From Roseateles chitinivorans (GTDB lineage Bacteria; Pseudomonadota; Gammaproteobacteria; Burkholderiales; Burkholderiaceae_C), in the NCBI RefSeq assembly GCF_002761755.1, contig NZ_PEOG01000012.1, positions 57,878-121,877 on the forward strand: a stretch of DNA of 64,000 bases, read 5' to 3'. The translations under genes were made by a program, and so were the position numbers. This document shows, in pieces, positions 7,544 to 15,743 of this stretch (the first letter of the stretch is position 1; every line of letters begins with the position of its first letter). Under the pieces are notes generated by a model. The model had not been told where the DNA came from, made no database searches, and saw nothing but the letters and a program-made list of their open reading frames with translations.

Positions 7544-9163
7544 ATGACGATGACAGCAGCTGTTCCGACCGGTGCCGCGCAGACGCCGGTGGTGATCGTG
7601 GGTGCCGGCCTCGCCGGACTGACCGTGGCGCTGCACCTGGCCGATCGGGTGCCGGTGATCGTCCTCGCGAAGCGGGAGCTCAACGAGGCCGCCACCGCCT
7701 GGGCCCAAGGCGGCATCGTCGGCGTGCTCGGATCCGACGACAGCATCGAGAGCCATGTCCGCGACACGCAGGACGCGGGCGCCGGCCTGGTCGACGAGGC
7801 GACCGCCCGCTTCATCGCCGAACGCAGCGCCGACGCCGTCGGCTGGCTGGTCGAGCAGGGCGTGCCGTTCACCACCGACGAGCAGGGGCCGCTCGGCCTG
7901 CACCTGACCCGCGAAGGCGGCCACGCCGTGCGCCGCATCGCCCATGCCGCCGATGCCACCGGCAAGGCGATCCACGACGCGCTGCTGGCCAAGGCCGCGG
8001 CCCATCCCAACATCCAGCTGCGCCAGCGCTGGATGGCGCTGGACCTGATCACCTCGCGCCATGTGCAGCGCGAGGAGCCGTCGCGCTGCTATGGGATCTA
8101 CGCGCTCGACATGGACGCGCAACGCGTGGACGCGATCGCCGCCCGCGCCGTGGTGATGGCCACCGGCGGCGCCGGCAAGGTCTATCGCTACACGACCAAC
8201 CCGGACACCTCCACCGGCGACGGCATCGCCATGGCCTGGCGCGCGGGCTGCCGCATCGCCAACATGGAGTTCATCCAGTTCCATCCGACCTGCCTCTATC
8301 ACCCGCAGGAGCGCAGCTTCCTGATCACCGAGGCGCTGCGCGGCGAGGGCGGTCATCTCAAGCTGCCGGACGGCACCCGCTTCATGGCGGCGCACGACGA
8401 GCGCCTGGAACTCGCGCCGCGCGACGTCGTCGCCCGCGCGATCGACTTCGAGATGAAGAAGCACGGCCTGGATCACGTCTGGCTGGACGCCACCCATCTG
8501 GGCGAGGACTTCCTCAAGGAACACTTCCCCACCATCCATGCGCGCTGCCTGGCGCTGGGCATCGACATCGCGCGCCAGCCCATCCCGGTCGTGCCGGCGG
8601 TGCACTTCACCTGCGGCGGCGTCGTGTCCGATCTGCACGGCCGTGCCGACCTGCCCGGCCTGTATGCCGTCGGCGAGACGGCCCACACCGGCCTGCACGG
8701 GGCCAACCGGCTGGCGAGCAACTCGCTGCTGGAATGCGTCGTGCTCGGCCGCGGCTGCGCCGCCGACATCCTGTCGCAGTCCGAGCTCGAACCCGCGCCG
8801 CTGCCAGCCTGGGACGAGAGCCAGGTCGAGGACGCGGACGAGCAGGTGGTCATCGCCCACAACTGGGACGAGCTGCGGCTGCTGATGTGGAACTACGTCG
8901 GCATCGTGCGCACGACCAAGCGGCTGCAGCGGGCGCTGCATCGCATCGACCTGCTGCGCGCGGAGATCGACGACTACTACGCGAATTTCCGCGTCAGCCG
9001 CGACCTGCTGGAGCTGCGCAACCTGGTCGATTGCGCGGAGCTGATCGTGCGATCGGCCCTGCTGCGGCATGAAAGCCGCGGCCTGCACTACAGCCGCGAC
9101 TATCCGCGCACGCTGCCGGCCAGCCTTCCCACCGTGTTGGTGCGCAACGGCAACACGCGCTGA
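7544..9163 (+). CDS. nadB: L-aspartate oxidase NadB
   Basis: At 539 residues this is normal length for NadB, the flavoenzyme that oxidises L-aspartate to iminoaspartate as the first step of de novo NAD synthesis. It has the N-terminal FAD-binding dinucleotide motif GAGLAGLTVALHLAD, the conserved NEAATAWAQGG segment, and the active-site segments GGHLKLPDG and FTCGGVVSD shared with succinate dehydrogenase flavoproteins. A helical C-terminal domain follows. The start at 7544 (GCG ATG ACG ATG) has no strong Shine-Dalgarno site; the ATG two codons later is an alternative. Quinolinate synthase (nadA) lies 421 bases beyond on the opposite strand. Confidence 0.95.
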   Translation: MTMTAAVPTGAAQTPVVIVGAGLAGLTVALHLADRVPVIVLAKRELNEAATAWAQGGIVGVLGSDDSIESHVRDTQDAGAGLVDEATARFIAERSADAVGWLVEQGVPFTTDEQGPLGLHLTREGGHAVRRIAHAADATGKAIHDALLAKAAAHPNIQLRQRWMALDLITSRHVQREEPSRCYGIYALDMDAQRVDAIAARAVVMATGGAGKVYRYTTNPDTSTGDGIAMAWRAGCRIANMEFIQFHPTCLYHPQERSFLITEALRGEGGHLKLPDGTRFMAAHDERLELAPRDVVARAIDFEMKKHGLDHVWLDATHLGEDFLKEHFPTIHARCLALGIDIARQPIPVVPAVHFTCGGVVSDLHGRADLPGLYAVGETAHTGLHGANRLASNSLLECVVLGRGCAADILSQSELEPAPLPAWDESQVEDADEQVVIAHNWDELRLLMWNYVGIVRTTKRLQRALHRIDLLRAEIDDYYANFRVSRDLLELRNLVDCAELIVRSALLRHESRGLHYSRDYPRTLPASLPTVLVRNGNTR

Positions 9164-9169
9164 GGTCGC

Positions 9170-9457
9170 CTACCGCTGCTTCGCTCGCAGCACGCTGCGC
9201 GACTGCACGAACTCGAAGGCGTAGGCGACCGCTTCCTTGATCGCGGCGTCGACGTCGTGCCGCTCCTGCTCGGTCAGGTAGAACGAGTAGTCGACGGCAT
9301 GGCGGATGTAGCGCGGCGGCAAGCGGTTCAGCGCGACGCAGGCGACGTCGGCCAGCAGCTCGGGCTCGCGGTGGATCTCGGGAAACTGCGGCGCGGATTC
9401 CATCACCGCGGCGAACACTTCGCGTTCGTGGTGGTTGTAGAGCGAGGTGAAGTCCAT
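9170..9457 (-). CDS. ComFB-family protein
   Basis: A 95-residue protein with the late-competence ComFB-domain signature: an N-terminal helix (YNHHEREVFAAVMES), then DVACVALNRLPPRYIRH, then a second helical segment. The ATG at 9457 gives a family-length protein; longer versions of the frame add low-complexity residues. ComFB domains occur in competence operons, and related proteins in other bacteria bind cyclic dinucleotides; neither role is demonstrable here. It stands alone between convergent nadB and nadA, 6 bases from the nadB stop, and no competence genes are nearby. Confidence 0.75.
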   Translation of the reverse strand: MDFTSLYNHHEREVFAAVMESAPQFPEIHREPELLADVACVALNRLPPRYIRHAVDYSFYLTEQERHDVDAAIKEAVAYAFEFVQSRSVLRAKQR

Positions 9458-9525
9458 GGGCGCGTCCTGCGGATTGACCGGGATGACCGGGGATGGATCG
9501 CAGCATCGCGCGCTCAGGCGCAAAT

Positions 9526-9572
9526 GAAAAGCCCCCCGGCGACCCTTGTTTGCGTGGGCGGCGAGGGGCCTT
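9526..9572 (-). terminator. Probable terminator downstream of nadA
   Basis: Reading the minus strand after the nadA stop, AAGGCCCC (9572-9565) can pair, with one mismatch, to GGGGGCTT, which runs straight into TTTTC. The loop is long, so the call is moderate. Confidence 0.4.
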
Positions 9573-9584
9573 CGGCCGCCGCGT

Positions 9585-10700
9585 TCAGGCGGCGCCGATG
9601 CCCGGCACCAGCGCACCGGCCGCCTGGGCCGCCTTGCGGGCCTTGAGCTGGGCGGTGAAGTCCAGCATGCGGTCGATGCAGCCCAGCGCCTGCGACCGGA
9701 TCGGTTCCTCGACCCGGATCTCGCCGGTGCCGTGCTCCAGGCAGTCGACCAGGCCCTGCAGGCCGTTCATCGCCATCCACGGGCAGTGCGCGCAGCTCTT
9801 GCAGGTCGCGCTGTTGCCGGCGGTCGGCGCCTCGATCAGCACCTTGCCCGGCGCCAGCTGGCGCATCGCATGCAGGATGCCGTTGTCGGTGGCCACGACA
9901 TACTCGCGCGCGCTGCCCTCGACCACCGCCTTGATCAGCGCCGAGGTCGAACCCACCACATCGGCCTGCGCCACCACCGAGGCGGGCGACTCCGGATGGA
10001 CCAGGATCAGCGCCTGCGGGTGCTGCTCGCGCAGCAGTTCCAGCTCCAGGCCCTTGAACTCGTCATGCACGATGCAGGCGCCGTTCCACATCAGCATGTC
10101 GGCGCCGGTCTGCTCCTGGATGTAGCGGCCGAGGTGGCGATCGGGGGCCCAGAGGATCTTCTCGCCGCGGGCCTTGAGCTCGCTGACGATCTCCAGCGCG
10201 CAGGAACTGGTGACCATCCAGTCCGCGCGCGCCTTCACCGCGGCACTGGTGTTGGCGTAGACGACGACGGTGCGGTCGGGGTGGGCGTCGCAGAACGCGG
10301 CGAAATCCTCGGCCGGACAGCCCAGGTCGAGCGAGCAGGTGGCGTCCAGGTCGGGCATCAGCACCCGCTTCTCGGGGCTGAGGATCTTGGCGCTCTCGCC
10401 CATGAACTTCACGCCGGCCACGACCAGCGTCTGCGCCGCGTGATCGCGGCCGAAGCGGGCCATTTCCAGCGAATCGGACACGATGCCGCCGGTCTCCTGG
10501 GCGAGGTCCTGGAGGTCGCCATCCACGTAGTAGTGCGCGACGAGCACGGCCCCCTTGGCCTTGAGCAACTCGGCGGCACGGGCCTTCAGTTGTTGGCGCT
10601 GGCTGGGCGTCAGCGGCGCCGGCACCTTGGCCCAGGCGTGGGCGGTGCAGGTGGCGCCTTGCGCGTCCTGGCGGGCGAAGTCGTAGAGAACCTGTTCCAT
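9585..10700 (-). CDS. nadA: Quinolinate synthase NadA
   Basis: A 371-residue [4Fe-4S] enzyme condensing iminoaspartate (from NadB) with dihydroxyacetone phosphate to quinolinate. Family landmarks are [16 protein letters not shown] near the N terminus, [30 protein letters not shown], the cluster-ligand regions VTSSCALEI and [13 protein letters not shown], and EIRVEEPI near the end. The start at 10700 (MEQVLYDF) is family-typical. It faces nadB across the ComFB gene. nadC, which completes the pathway, is not in the window. Confidence 0.96.
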   Translation of the reverse strand: MEQVLYDFARQDAQGATCTAHAWAKVPAPLTPSQRQQLKARAAELLKAKGAVLVAHYYVDGDLQDLAQETGGIVSDSLEMARFGRDHAAQTLVVAGVKFMGESAKILSPEKRVLMPDLDATCSLDLGCPAEDFAAFCDAHPDRTVVVYANTSAAVKARADWMVTSSCALEIVSELKARGEKILWAPDRHLGRYIQEQTGADMLMWNGACIVHDEFKGLELELLREQHPQALILVHPESPASVVAQADVVGSTSALIKAVVEGSAREYVVATDNGILHAMRQLAPGKVLIEAPTAGNSATCKSCAHCPWMAMNGLQGLVDCLEHGTGEIRVEEPIRSQALGCIDRMLDFTAQLKARKAAQAAGALVPGIGAA

Positions 10701-10712
10701 AGGGGCGGAATT

Positions 10713-11642
10713 CTAGGTGTGACCGAAAAACCGGCTCGGCGGCATGCCGACGGTGCGGGTGACCATCGCGGTGAAGGCGCTGGCGCTGGCATAACCGAGC
10801 TCCGCGGCGATGACCTGCATCGGCTTGCGGCGCGCGGCCAGGCGCAGCGCCTCGGCCAGCAGCGCCTGCTGCCGCCACTGCGCGTAGCTGCTGCCCAGCT
10901 CCTGCCGGAACAGCCGCGATACGGTGCGCGCGCTCGCGCCGACCTCCGCCGCCCAGTCGTCCAGGCTGGCATGGCGCATCGGCTCGGCCAGCACCGCCTC
11001 GCACAGCCGGCGCAGGCGCTTGTCGGTCGGCAGCGCGACGCCCAGCTGAAGCGTGGGCGCGCGGCGGATCTCGTCCAGGATCAATTGGCCGATCCAGGTT
11101 TCGCGGTCGGCGACCGCGTCGCCCGGCTCGACCTCGTCCCGGGCGAGCTGCACCGCCAGCTCCCGCAGCAGCGGGGAGACTTCCAGCACCCGGTTCGCTC
11201 CCCAGGCCGGGGCATCCGCCGGCGGATTCAGCAGGTAGAGCGTGCGCAGCTCGCAGCGCTCGACCGCCGTCACCGCGTGGACCACGCCAGCCGGGATCCA
11301 GACGCCGCGCGACGGCGGCACGAGGAAGGTGGCACGGTCGGTGCTGACCCGCACGACGCCGGTCACCGAGAAGACGAACTGCCCCCAGCTGTGGAAGTGC
11401 GCCTGGATGTCCATGTGGCCGTCCAGGCTGCGCGACTTGGCGCGCACCGGACGCTCGGCGCTGGGCGCGTAGCGACGGGGGTCGAGCGGCGGCAGGCTGG
11501 TCCGGCCCGGTGCGTCCGGCAGCGGCGCACGGGAGCTGCGGGCGGGGCGCGCGGCAAGGGAGGCGTCCGGCGGCCCGCCGCTGCGGGAAGGGCGGTGCGA
11601 TCGGGCCGATCGGGCTGGTGCGGCGGGATGGGAGGGGTCCAT
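10713..11642 (-). CDS. AraC-family transcriptional regulator
   Basis: The C-terminal half carries the double helix-turn-helix of AraC proteins (SLDDWAAEVGASARTVSRLF; then MQVIAAELGYASASAFTAM and GMPPSRFFG). The N-terminal half is a cupin sensor domain (HFHSWGQFVFSVTGVVRV). The longest version is 309 residues, but the first ~70 are Pro/Ser/Arg-rich and may not be translated; the conserved domain begins near the in-frame Met at HMDIQAHFHSWG. It is divergent from an MFS exporter gene with 69 bases between, the usual arrangement for a local activator. The effector is unknown. Its 3' end is 12 bases from nadA's start, which is probably chance packing. Confidence 0.85.
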   Translation of the reverse strand: MDPSHPAAPARSARSHRPSRSGGPPDASLAARPARSSRAPLPDAPGRTSLPPLDPRRYAPSAERPVRAKSRSLDGHMDIQAHFHSWGQFVFSVTGVVRVSTDRATFLVPPSRGVWIPAGVVHAVTAVERCELRTLYLLNPPADAPAWGANRVLEVSPLLRELAVQLARDEVEPGDAVADRETWIGQLILDEIRRAPTLQLGVALPTDKRLRRLCEAVLAEPMRHASLDDWAAEVGASARTVSRLFRQELGSSYAQWRQQALLAEALRLAARRKPMQVIAAELGYASASAFTAMVTRTVGMPPSRFFGHT

Positions 11643-11711
11643 GGCGGAAATTCGATAGAACTTGTCCGGCTATCGTAATTCCGTCGTGAAGGCCCTGTCA
11701 CCATTTCGCCC
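11643..11711. promoter_or_regulatory. Divergent promoter region between AraC regulator and MFS gene
   Basis: These 69 bases must hold both promoters. They contain the dyad CGATAG (11653-11658) and CTATCG (11670-11675) with an 11-base spacer in an AT-richer patch. It is a plausible binding site for the AraC protein, inferred from position only. Confidence 0.4.
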
Positions 11712-12965
11712 ATGAATTCCGCCACGACCACCGCCACCGCGGCCGCGCTCCCGGCGCTGAACCCGGAGCAGAGCGCCAAGCGAGACATCCAGACCATCAG
11801 CCTGATCGGCCTGGCGCATGGCACCTCCCACTTCTTCCACATGCTGCTGCCGCCGCTGTTCCCGGTGTTCATGCGGGAGTTCGGCCTGAGCTACTCCGAA
11901 CTCGGCCTGCTGGTGACGATCTTCTTCGTGATCTCCGGCGTGGGCCAGGCGCTGTCGGGCTTCCTGGTGGACAAGACCGGTGCCCGGCCGGTGCTGTTCG
12001 TCGCGCTGGGCTGCTTCGTGCTGGCCTCGCTGGCCGCGGGCACGGCGCAGGGCTTCACCGGCCTGGCGCTGGCCGCCGCGCTGGCTGGCCTGGGCAACTC
12101 GCCCTTCCACCCGGTGGACTTCACCATCCTCAACAAGCGGGTGTCGCAGCAGCGGCTGGGACATGCGTTCTCGGTCCACGGCATCACCGGCAACCTCGGC
12201 TGGGCCGTGGCGCCGGTGCTGCTGATCTCGATGCACGAGGCGACCGGCCAATGGCGCCTCGGCTACGCCGCGACGGCGGCGTGGGCGCTGTTCGTGATCG
12301 CCCTGCTGGCCTTCAAGCGCGACGCGATCGACGACAGCCAGGGCGCCTGGGGTCATGAGAAGGGGGCGGCCAAGGCGCCGGCCGACGAGCATCCGATGGC
12401 CTTCCTGAAGCTGCCGTCGGTGTGGCTGTGCTTCTCGTTCTTCTTCTTCACCACCTCGGCGCTGAGCGCGATCCAGAGCTTCGCCTCGCCGGCGCTGTCG
12501 GCGATGTACGGCGTGAGCCTGGCCAGCACCGCCTTCGTGGTGACCGGCTACATGCTGGCGGGGGCGGCGGGCATGATCGTCGGCGGCTTCCTGGTGGCGA
12601 AGTCGCAGAACCTGGAGCGCAACATCGCTGGCGCGATGTTCGCCGCGGCCGCGCTGCTGGCGCTGACGGCCACCGGCTGGCTGCCCGCGACGGCGGCGCT
12701 GATCGCGGCGGCGACGGCCGGCTTCGGCACCGGCTTGGCCGGCCCGTCGCGCGACATGCTGATCAAGCGGGCCGCGCCGCCGGGGGCGACGGGACGCGTG
12801 TACGGCACGGTCTATTCGGGCCTGGACACCGGTTTCGCGGTGGCCGCGCCGATCTTCGGCGCGCTGATGGACCGCCACTGGAACAACGCGGTGTTCTTCG
12901 GCGCCTCGCTGGCGTTGCTGCTGGGCATCGGCGCCGCCAGCCTGGTGCGCAAGGGCCGCGGCTGA
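11712..12965 (+). CDS. MFS transporter, fosmidomycin-resistance (Fsr)-like
   Basis: A 417-residue inner-membrane carrier with about 12 predicted membrane segments. The N-terminal half has LIGLAHGTSHFFHMLLPPLF and LVDKTGARPVL, which resemble the Fsr/YajR-like exporters rather than sugar transporters. A central loop rich in charged residues (about 200-225) separates the two six-helix halves. It is probably controlled by the divergent AraC regulator. The substrate is unknown; drug or small-acid efflux is the likely theme for the family. Confidence 0.82.
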   Translation: MNSATTTATAAALPALNPEQSAKRDIQTISLIGLAHGTSHFFHMLLPPLFPVFMREFGLSYSELGLLVTIFFVISGVGQALSGFLVDKTGARPVLFVALGCFVLASLAAGTAQGFTGLALAAALAGLGNSPFHPVDFTILNKRVSQQRLGHAFSVHGITGNLGWAVAPVLLISMHEATGQWRLGYAATAAWALFVIALLAFKRDAIDDSQGAWGHEKGAAKAPADEHPMAFLKLPSVWLCFSFFFFTTSALSAIQSFASPALSAMYGVSLASTAFVVTGYMLAGAAGMIVGGFLVAKSQNLERNIAGAMFAAAALLALTATGWLPATAALIAAATAGFGTGLAGPSRDMLIKRAAPPGATGRVYGTVYSGLDTGFAVAAPIFGALMDRHWNNAVFFGASLALLLGIGAASLVRKGRG

Positions 12966-13096
12966 CCATTCGCCCCGCTGCGCAGGACTGAGCAAGACCT
13001 GGCCCCGAACAGGGCCTTGTCCGCCGTGTTCTACCCATAGTTGCCGCTCGCGCAGGCTTGACCCGGGCCGCGCCGCAACAGGGGACGAGGGTCGGC

Positions 13097-13124
13097 TTGC
13101 AATGACGGGGCCGCTCGCTACAGT
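13097..13124 (+). promoter_or_regulatory. Putative promoter of the ThDP-enzyme gene (near-leaderless)
   Basis: TTGCAA (13097-13102), 16-base spacer, TACAGT (13119-13124). The ATG at 13133 is only 8 bases past the -10, so transcription would begin at or next to the start codon. Confidence 0.5.
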
Positions 13125-13132
13125 GGTCCGCC

Positions 13133-14857
13133 ATGGATCAGCACCGCACCGTCACCCGTCCCGCGGGTCATGTCCTCGTCGAGGCCCTGATCGAGCAAGG
13201 CATCACCGATGTCTTCGGCGTTCCCGGCGAGAGTTATCTCGCGGTCCTCGACGGCTTCCATGAGCACCGCGAGCGCATCCGCTTCGTGGCCTGCCGGCAG
13301 GAGGGCGGCGCCGCCTTCATGGCCGAGGCGCAGGGCAAGCTGACCGGCCGGCCCGGCATCTGCTTCGTGACGCGCGGCCCCGGCGCGACCAATGCCAGCA
13401 TCGGCCTGCACACCGCCTTCCAGGATTCGACGCCGATGATCCTGTTCATCGGCCAGGTCGCTTCCGACCAGCGCGACCGCGAGGCCTTCCAGGAAGTCGA
13501 CTACCGTCAGATGCTGGGCCCGGGCACCCTGGGCATGGCGAAGTGGGTCGGCGAGGTGCAGGACCCGCAGCGCCTGCCGGAGTATGTCGCCCGCGCCTTC
13601 CACACCGCGATGCAGGGCCGGCCCGGGCCGGTCGTGCTGGTGCTGCCCGAGGACATGCTCACGCAGCCGACCGACGCGCCGGTGCTGCCGCGGGTGAAGC
13701 CGGCCGTCGCCTGGCCGGCGCCGGCCGACCTGGTCGAGCTGCAGGCGCGGCTGGAGGCGGCGCAGCGGCCCTTCGTCATCGCCGGCGGCGGTGGCTGGAC
13801 GCCGGAGGCCTGCGCCGCGCTGCAGGACTTCGCCCACGCCTGGCAGCTCCCGGTGGGTTGCGCCTTCCGCTTCCAGGACCTTTACGACAACCGCGATCCG
13901 CTCTACGCGGGCGACGTCGGCATCGGCATCAATCCGGCGCTGGCCCGACGCATCGCCGAGTCCGACCTGATCCTCGCGATCGGCCCGCGGCTGGGCGAGA
14001 TGACCACTGGCGGCTACACGCTGCTGAAGGCACCGCGACCGGCGCAGCAACTGGTCCATATCCACGCCGGACCGGAGGAGCTCGGTCGGGTCTATGCGGC
14101 CGACCAGATGATCCAGGCCAGCATGAGCGGCGCCGCGCTGGCATTGCAGCAGTTGCGTCCGCCCGGCGGCAGCGCCGAGCTGCCGTGGCTGGACTGGACC
14201 CGCGACGCGCGCGCCGACTACCAGCGCAACCAGCAGGCGCTGCCGGTCGGGCCGATGGACCTGGCCGAGGTGATGCACCTGCTCGACCGCCTGCTGCCCG
14301 CCGAGACCATCTTCACCAACGGCGCCGGCAACTACAGCGGCTGGCTGCATCGCTTCCATCGCTACACCGCGTTGCACCAGGGCGGGCGCACGCAGCTGGC
14401 GCCGACCAGCGGCGCGATGGGCTACGGCTTTCCGGCGGCGGTTGCCGCGGCGCTGCTGCAGCGCGAGCGCTGGGTGGTCAACATCGCCGGCGACGGCGAT
14501 TTCCTGATGACCGGCCAGGAGATGTCGACCGCCATGGCCCAGGGCGCCCGGCGGCTGATCTGCGTCGTCGTCGACAACGGCAGCTACGGCACGATCCGCA
14601 TGCACCAGGAGCGCGAGTACCCCGGCCGCGTCAGCGGCAGCGACCTGCACAACCCGGACTTCGCCGCCCTGGCCCGTGCCTACGGCTGGCAGGCCTTCAG
14701 CGCCTCGCGCACCGAGGAGGTGGAACCCGCGCTGAGAGCGGCCATCGCCGCGCAGGTGCCGACGCTGCTCCACCTGAAGCTGTCGGTCGAGATCTCCACC
14801 AGCCGCGCCACCCTCAGCAGCATCCGGGACGCGGCGATCAAGCGCCTGAGCCACTGA
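13133..14857 (+). CDS. Thiamine-diphosphate-dependent enzyme, acetolactate synthase-like
   Basis: A 574-residue member of the POX/AHAS family with three domains: an N-terminal pyrimidine-binding domain carrying the catalytic glutamate (ACRQEGGAAFMAEA) and GPGATNASIGLHTA, a central domain, and a C-terminal diphosphate-binding domain with GDGDFLMTGQEM followed by the Mg-ligand region VDNGSYGTI. It is called acetolactate-synthase-like, but there is no IlvN-type regulatory subunit beside it and it lies outside any branched-chain operon. Other decarboxylase or carboligase activities (for example on glyoxylate or oxalyl-CoA-type substrates) remain possible. A short S4-domain gene follows 14 bases later. 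Confidence 0.85.
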   Translation: MDQHRTVTRPAGHVLVEALIEQGITDVFGVPGESYLAVLDGFHEHRERIRFVACRQEGGAAFMAEAQGKLTGRPGICFVTRGPGATNASIGLHTAFQDSTPMILFIGQVASDQRDREAFQEVDYRQMLGPGTLGMAKWVGEVQDPQRLPEYVARAFHTAMQGRPGPVVLVLPEDMLTQPTDAPVLPRVKPAVAWPAPADLVELQARLEAAQRPFVIAGGGGWTPEACAALQDFAHAWQLPVGCAFRFQDLYDNRDPLYAGDVGIGINPALARRIAESDLILAIGPRLGEMTTGGYTLLKAPRPAQQLVHIHAGPEELGRVYAADQMIQASMSGAALALQQLRPPGGSAELPWLDWTRDARADYQRNQQALPVGPMDLAEVMHLLDRLLPAETIFTNGAGNYSGWLHRFHRYTALHQGGRTQLAPTSGAMGYGFPAAVAAALLQRERWVVNIAGDGDFLMTGQEMSTAMAQGARRLICVVVDNGSYGTIRMHQEREYPGRVSGSDLHNPDFAALARAYGWQAFSASRTEEVEPALRAAIAAQVPTLLHLKLSVEISTSRATLSSIRDAAIKRLSH

Positions 14858-14871
14858 CGGAGAATGCGCGG

Positions 14872-15099
14872 ATGTCCGCATCCGCCATCCCCTTCGCCCT
14901 GCGCGGCGACTTCATCGAACTCGACAAGCTGCTCAAGGCCACCGCGCTGACCGGCAGCGGCGGCGAGGCCCGGCACTTCATCTCCGAGGGCCAGGTCCGC
15001 GTTGACGGCCAGGTCGAGTTGCGCAAGACCGCCAAGATCCGCGCCGGCCAGGTGATCGAGTTCAACGGCCAGCGCGTCGAGGTCCTGCCGCCCGCTTGA
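14872..15099 (+). CDS. S4-domain RNA-binding protein (YbcJ/RlbA-like)
   Basis: A 75-residue protein that is almost entirely one S4 RNA-binding fold: IELDKLLKATALTGSGGEARHFI, then EGQVRVDGQVELRKTAKI and GQVIEFNGQRVEV. The length and the GSGGEA segment match the YbcJ subgroup. The ATG at 14872 has GGAG nine bases upstream. It begins 14 bases after the ThDP enzyme and may be translated from the same message. The role is probably in RNA or ribosome binding; no target is known from sequence. Confidence 0.85.
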   Translation: MSASAIPFALRGDFIELDKLLKATALTGSGGEARHFISEGQVRVDGQVELRKTAKIRAGQVIEFNGQRVEVLPPA

Positions 15100-15186
15100 A
15101 CCCTGTCCGGATCAAGGCCGCGCGCCTGCCCGTGACGACCGAGCCCTTCCAGTACCGATGACCCGGCCCCCTCCAGGAGTGACCCG

Positions 15187-15723
15187 ATGACCAGCCCCAG
15201 CGCCTCGAGCCGAACTGCGATCCGATTCTCGACCTGCGACCTCTGCGACTCGCTGAAGTCGGACAGCAGCGGTGCCACCCGCTGGTTGCCCGGCAGCCTG
15301 TACCGCAGCTATGGCGGACAGGCCCGCTTCGCCGGGCCGGTGGCGACGGTGCGCTGCCTGGACGACAACACGCCGGTGAAGGCGGCGGTCGAGAGCTTCG
15401 GTGCCGGCCGGGTGCTGGTGGTCGATGGCGGTGGGTCGTTGCGCCGCTCGCTGCTGGGCGGGAACCTGGCCGCCAGCGCGGCGAAGAACGGTTGGGCCGG
15501 CGTGCTCGTGCATGGCGCGGTGCGCGACCTCGAGGAACTGCGCGCCGCGGCCGTGGGCATCCTTGCGCTCGGCCATGTGCCGATGCCCACCGAGCGCCGC
15601 GAGCCGGGACTCACCGACCTGCCGGTGCAGATCGAAGGTGTGTGGGTCCGTCCGGGCGACTGGCTCTACGCCGATGAGGATGGCGTCGTCATCACGCCCA
15701 CGCCCGTGCATCCAGCGGGCTGA
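15187..15723 (+). CDS. rraA: RraA-family protein (RNase E inhibitor / HMG aldolase fold)
   Basis: A 178-residue protein with the RraA core: TCDLCDSLK near the N terminus, then VLVVDGGGSLRRSLLGGNLA and GWAGVLVHGAVRDLEEL, and a C-terminal beta segment (PGDWLYADEDGVVI). AGGAG lies 9 bases before the ATG. In E. coli RraA binds and inhibits RNase E, but many homologues are class II 4-hydroxy-4-methyl-2-oxoglutarate/oxaloacetate aldolases using the same GGN and R-D residues. Length and sequence favour the annotated 'regulator' subgroup, yet either activity is possible. Confidence 0.88.
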   Translation: MTSPSASSRTAIRFSTCDLCDSLKSDSSGATRWLPGSLYRSYGGQARFAGPVATVRCLDDNTPVKAAVESFGAGRVLVVDGGGSLRRSLLGGNLAASAAKNGWAGVLVHGAVRDLEELRAAAVGILALGHVPMPTERREPGLTDLPVQIEGVWVRPGDWLYADEDGVVITPTPVHPAG

Positions 15724-15743
15724 GCGACCCGCGACCGCCGCGC

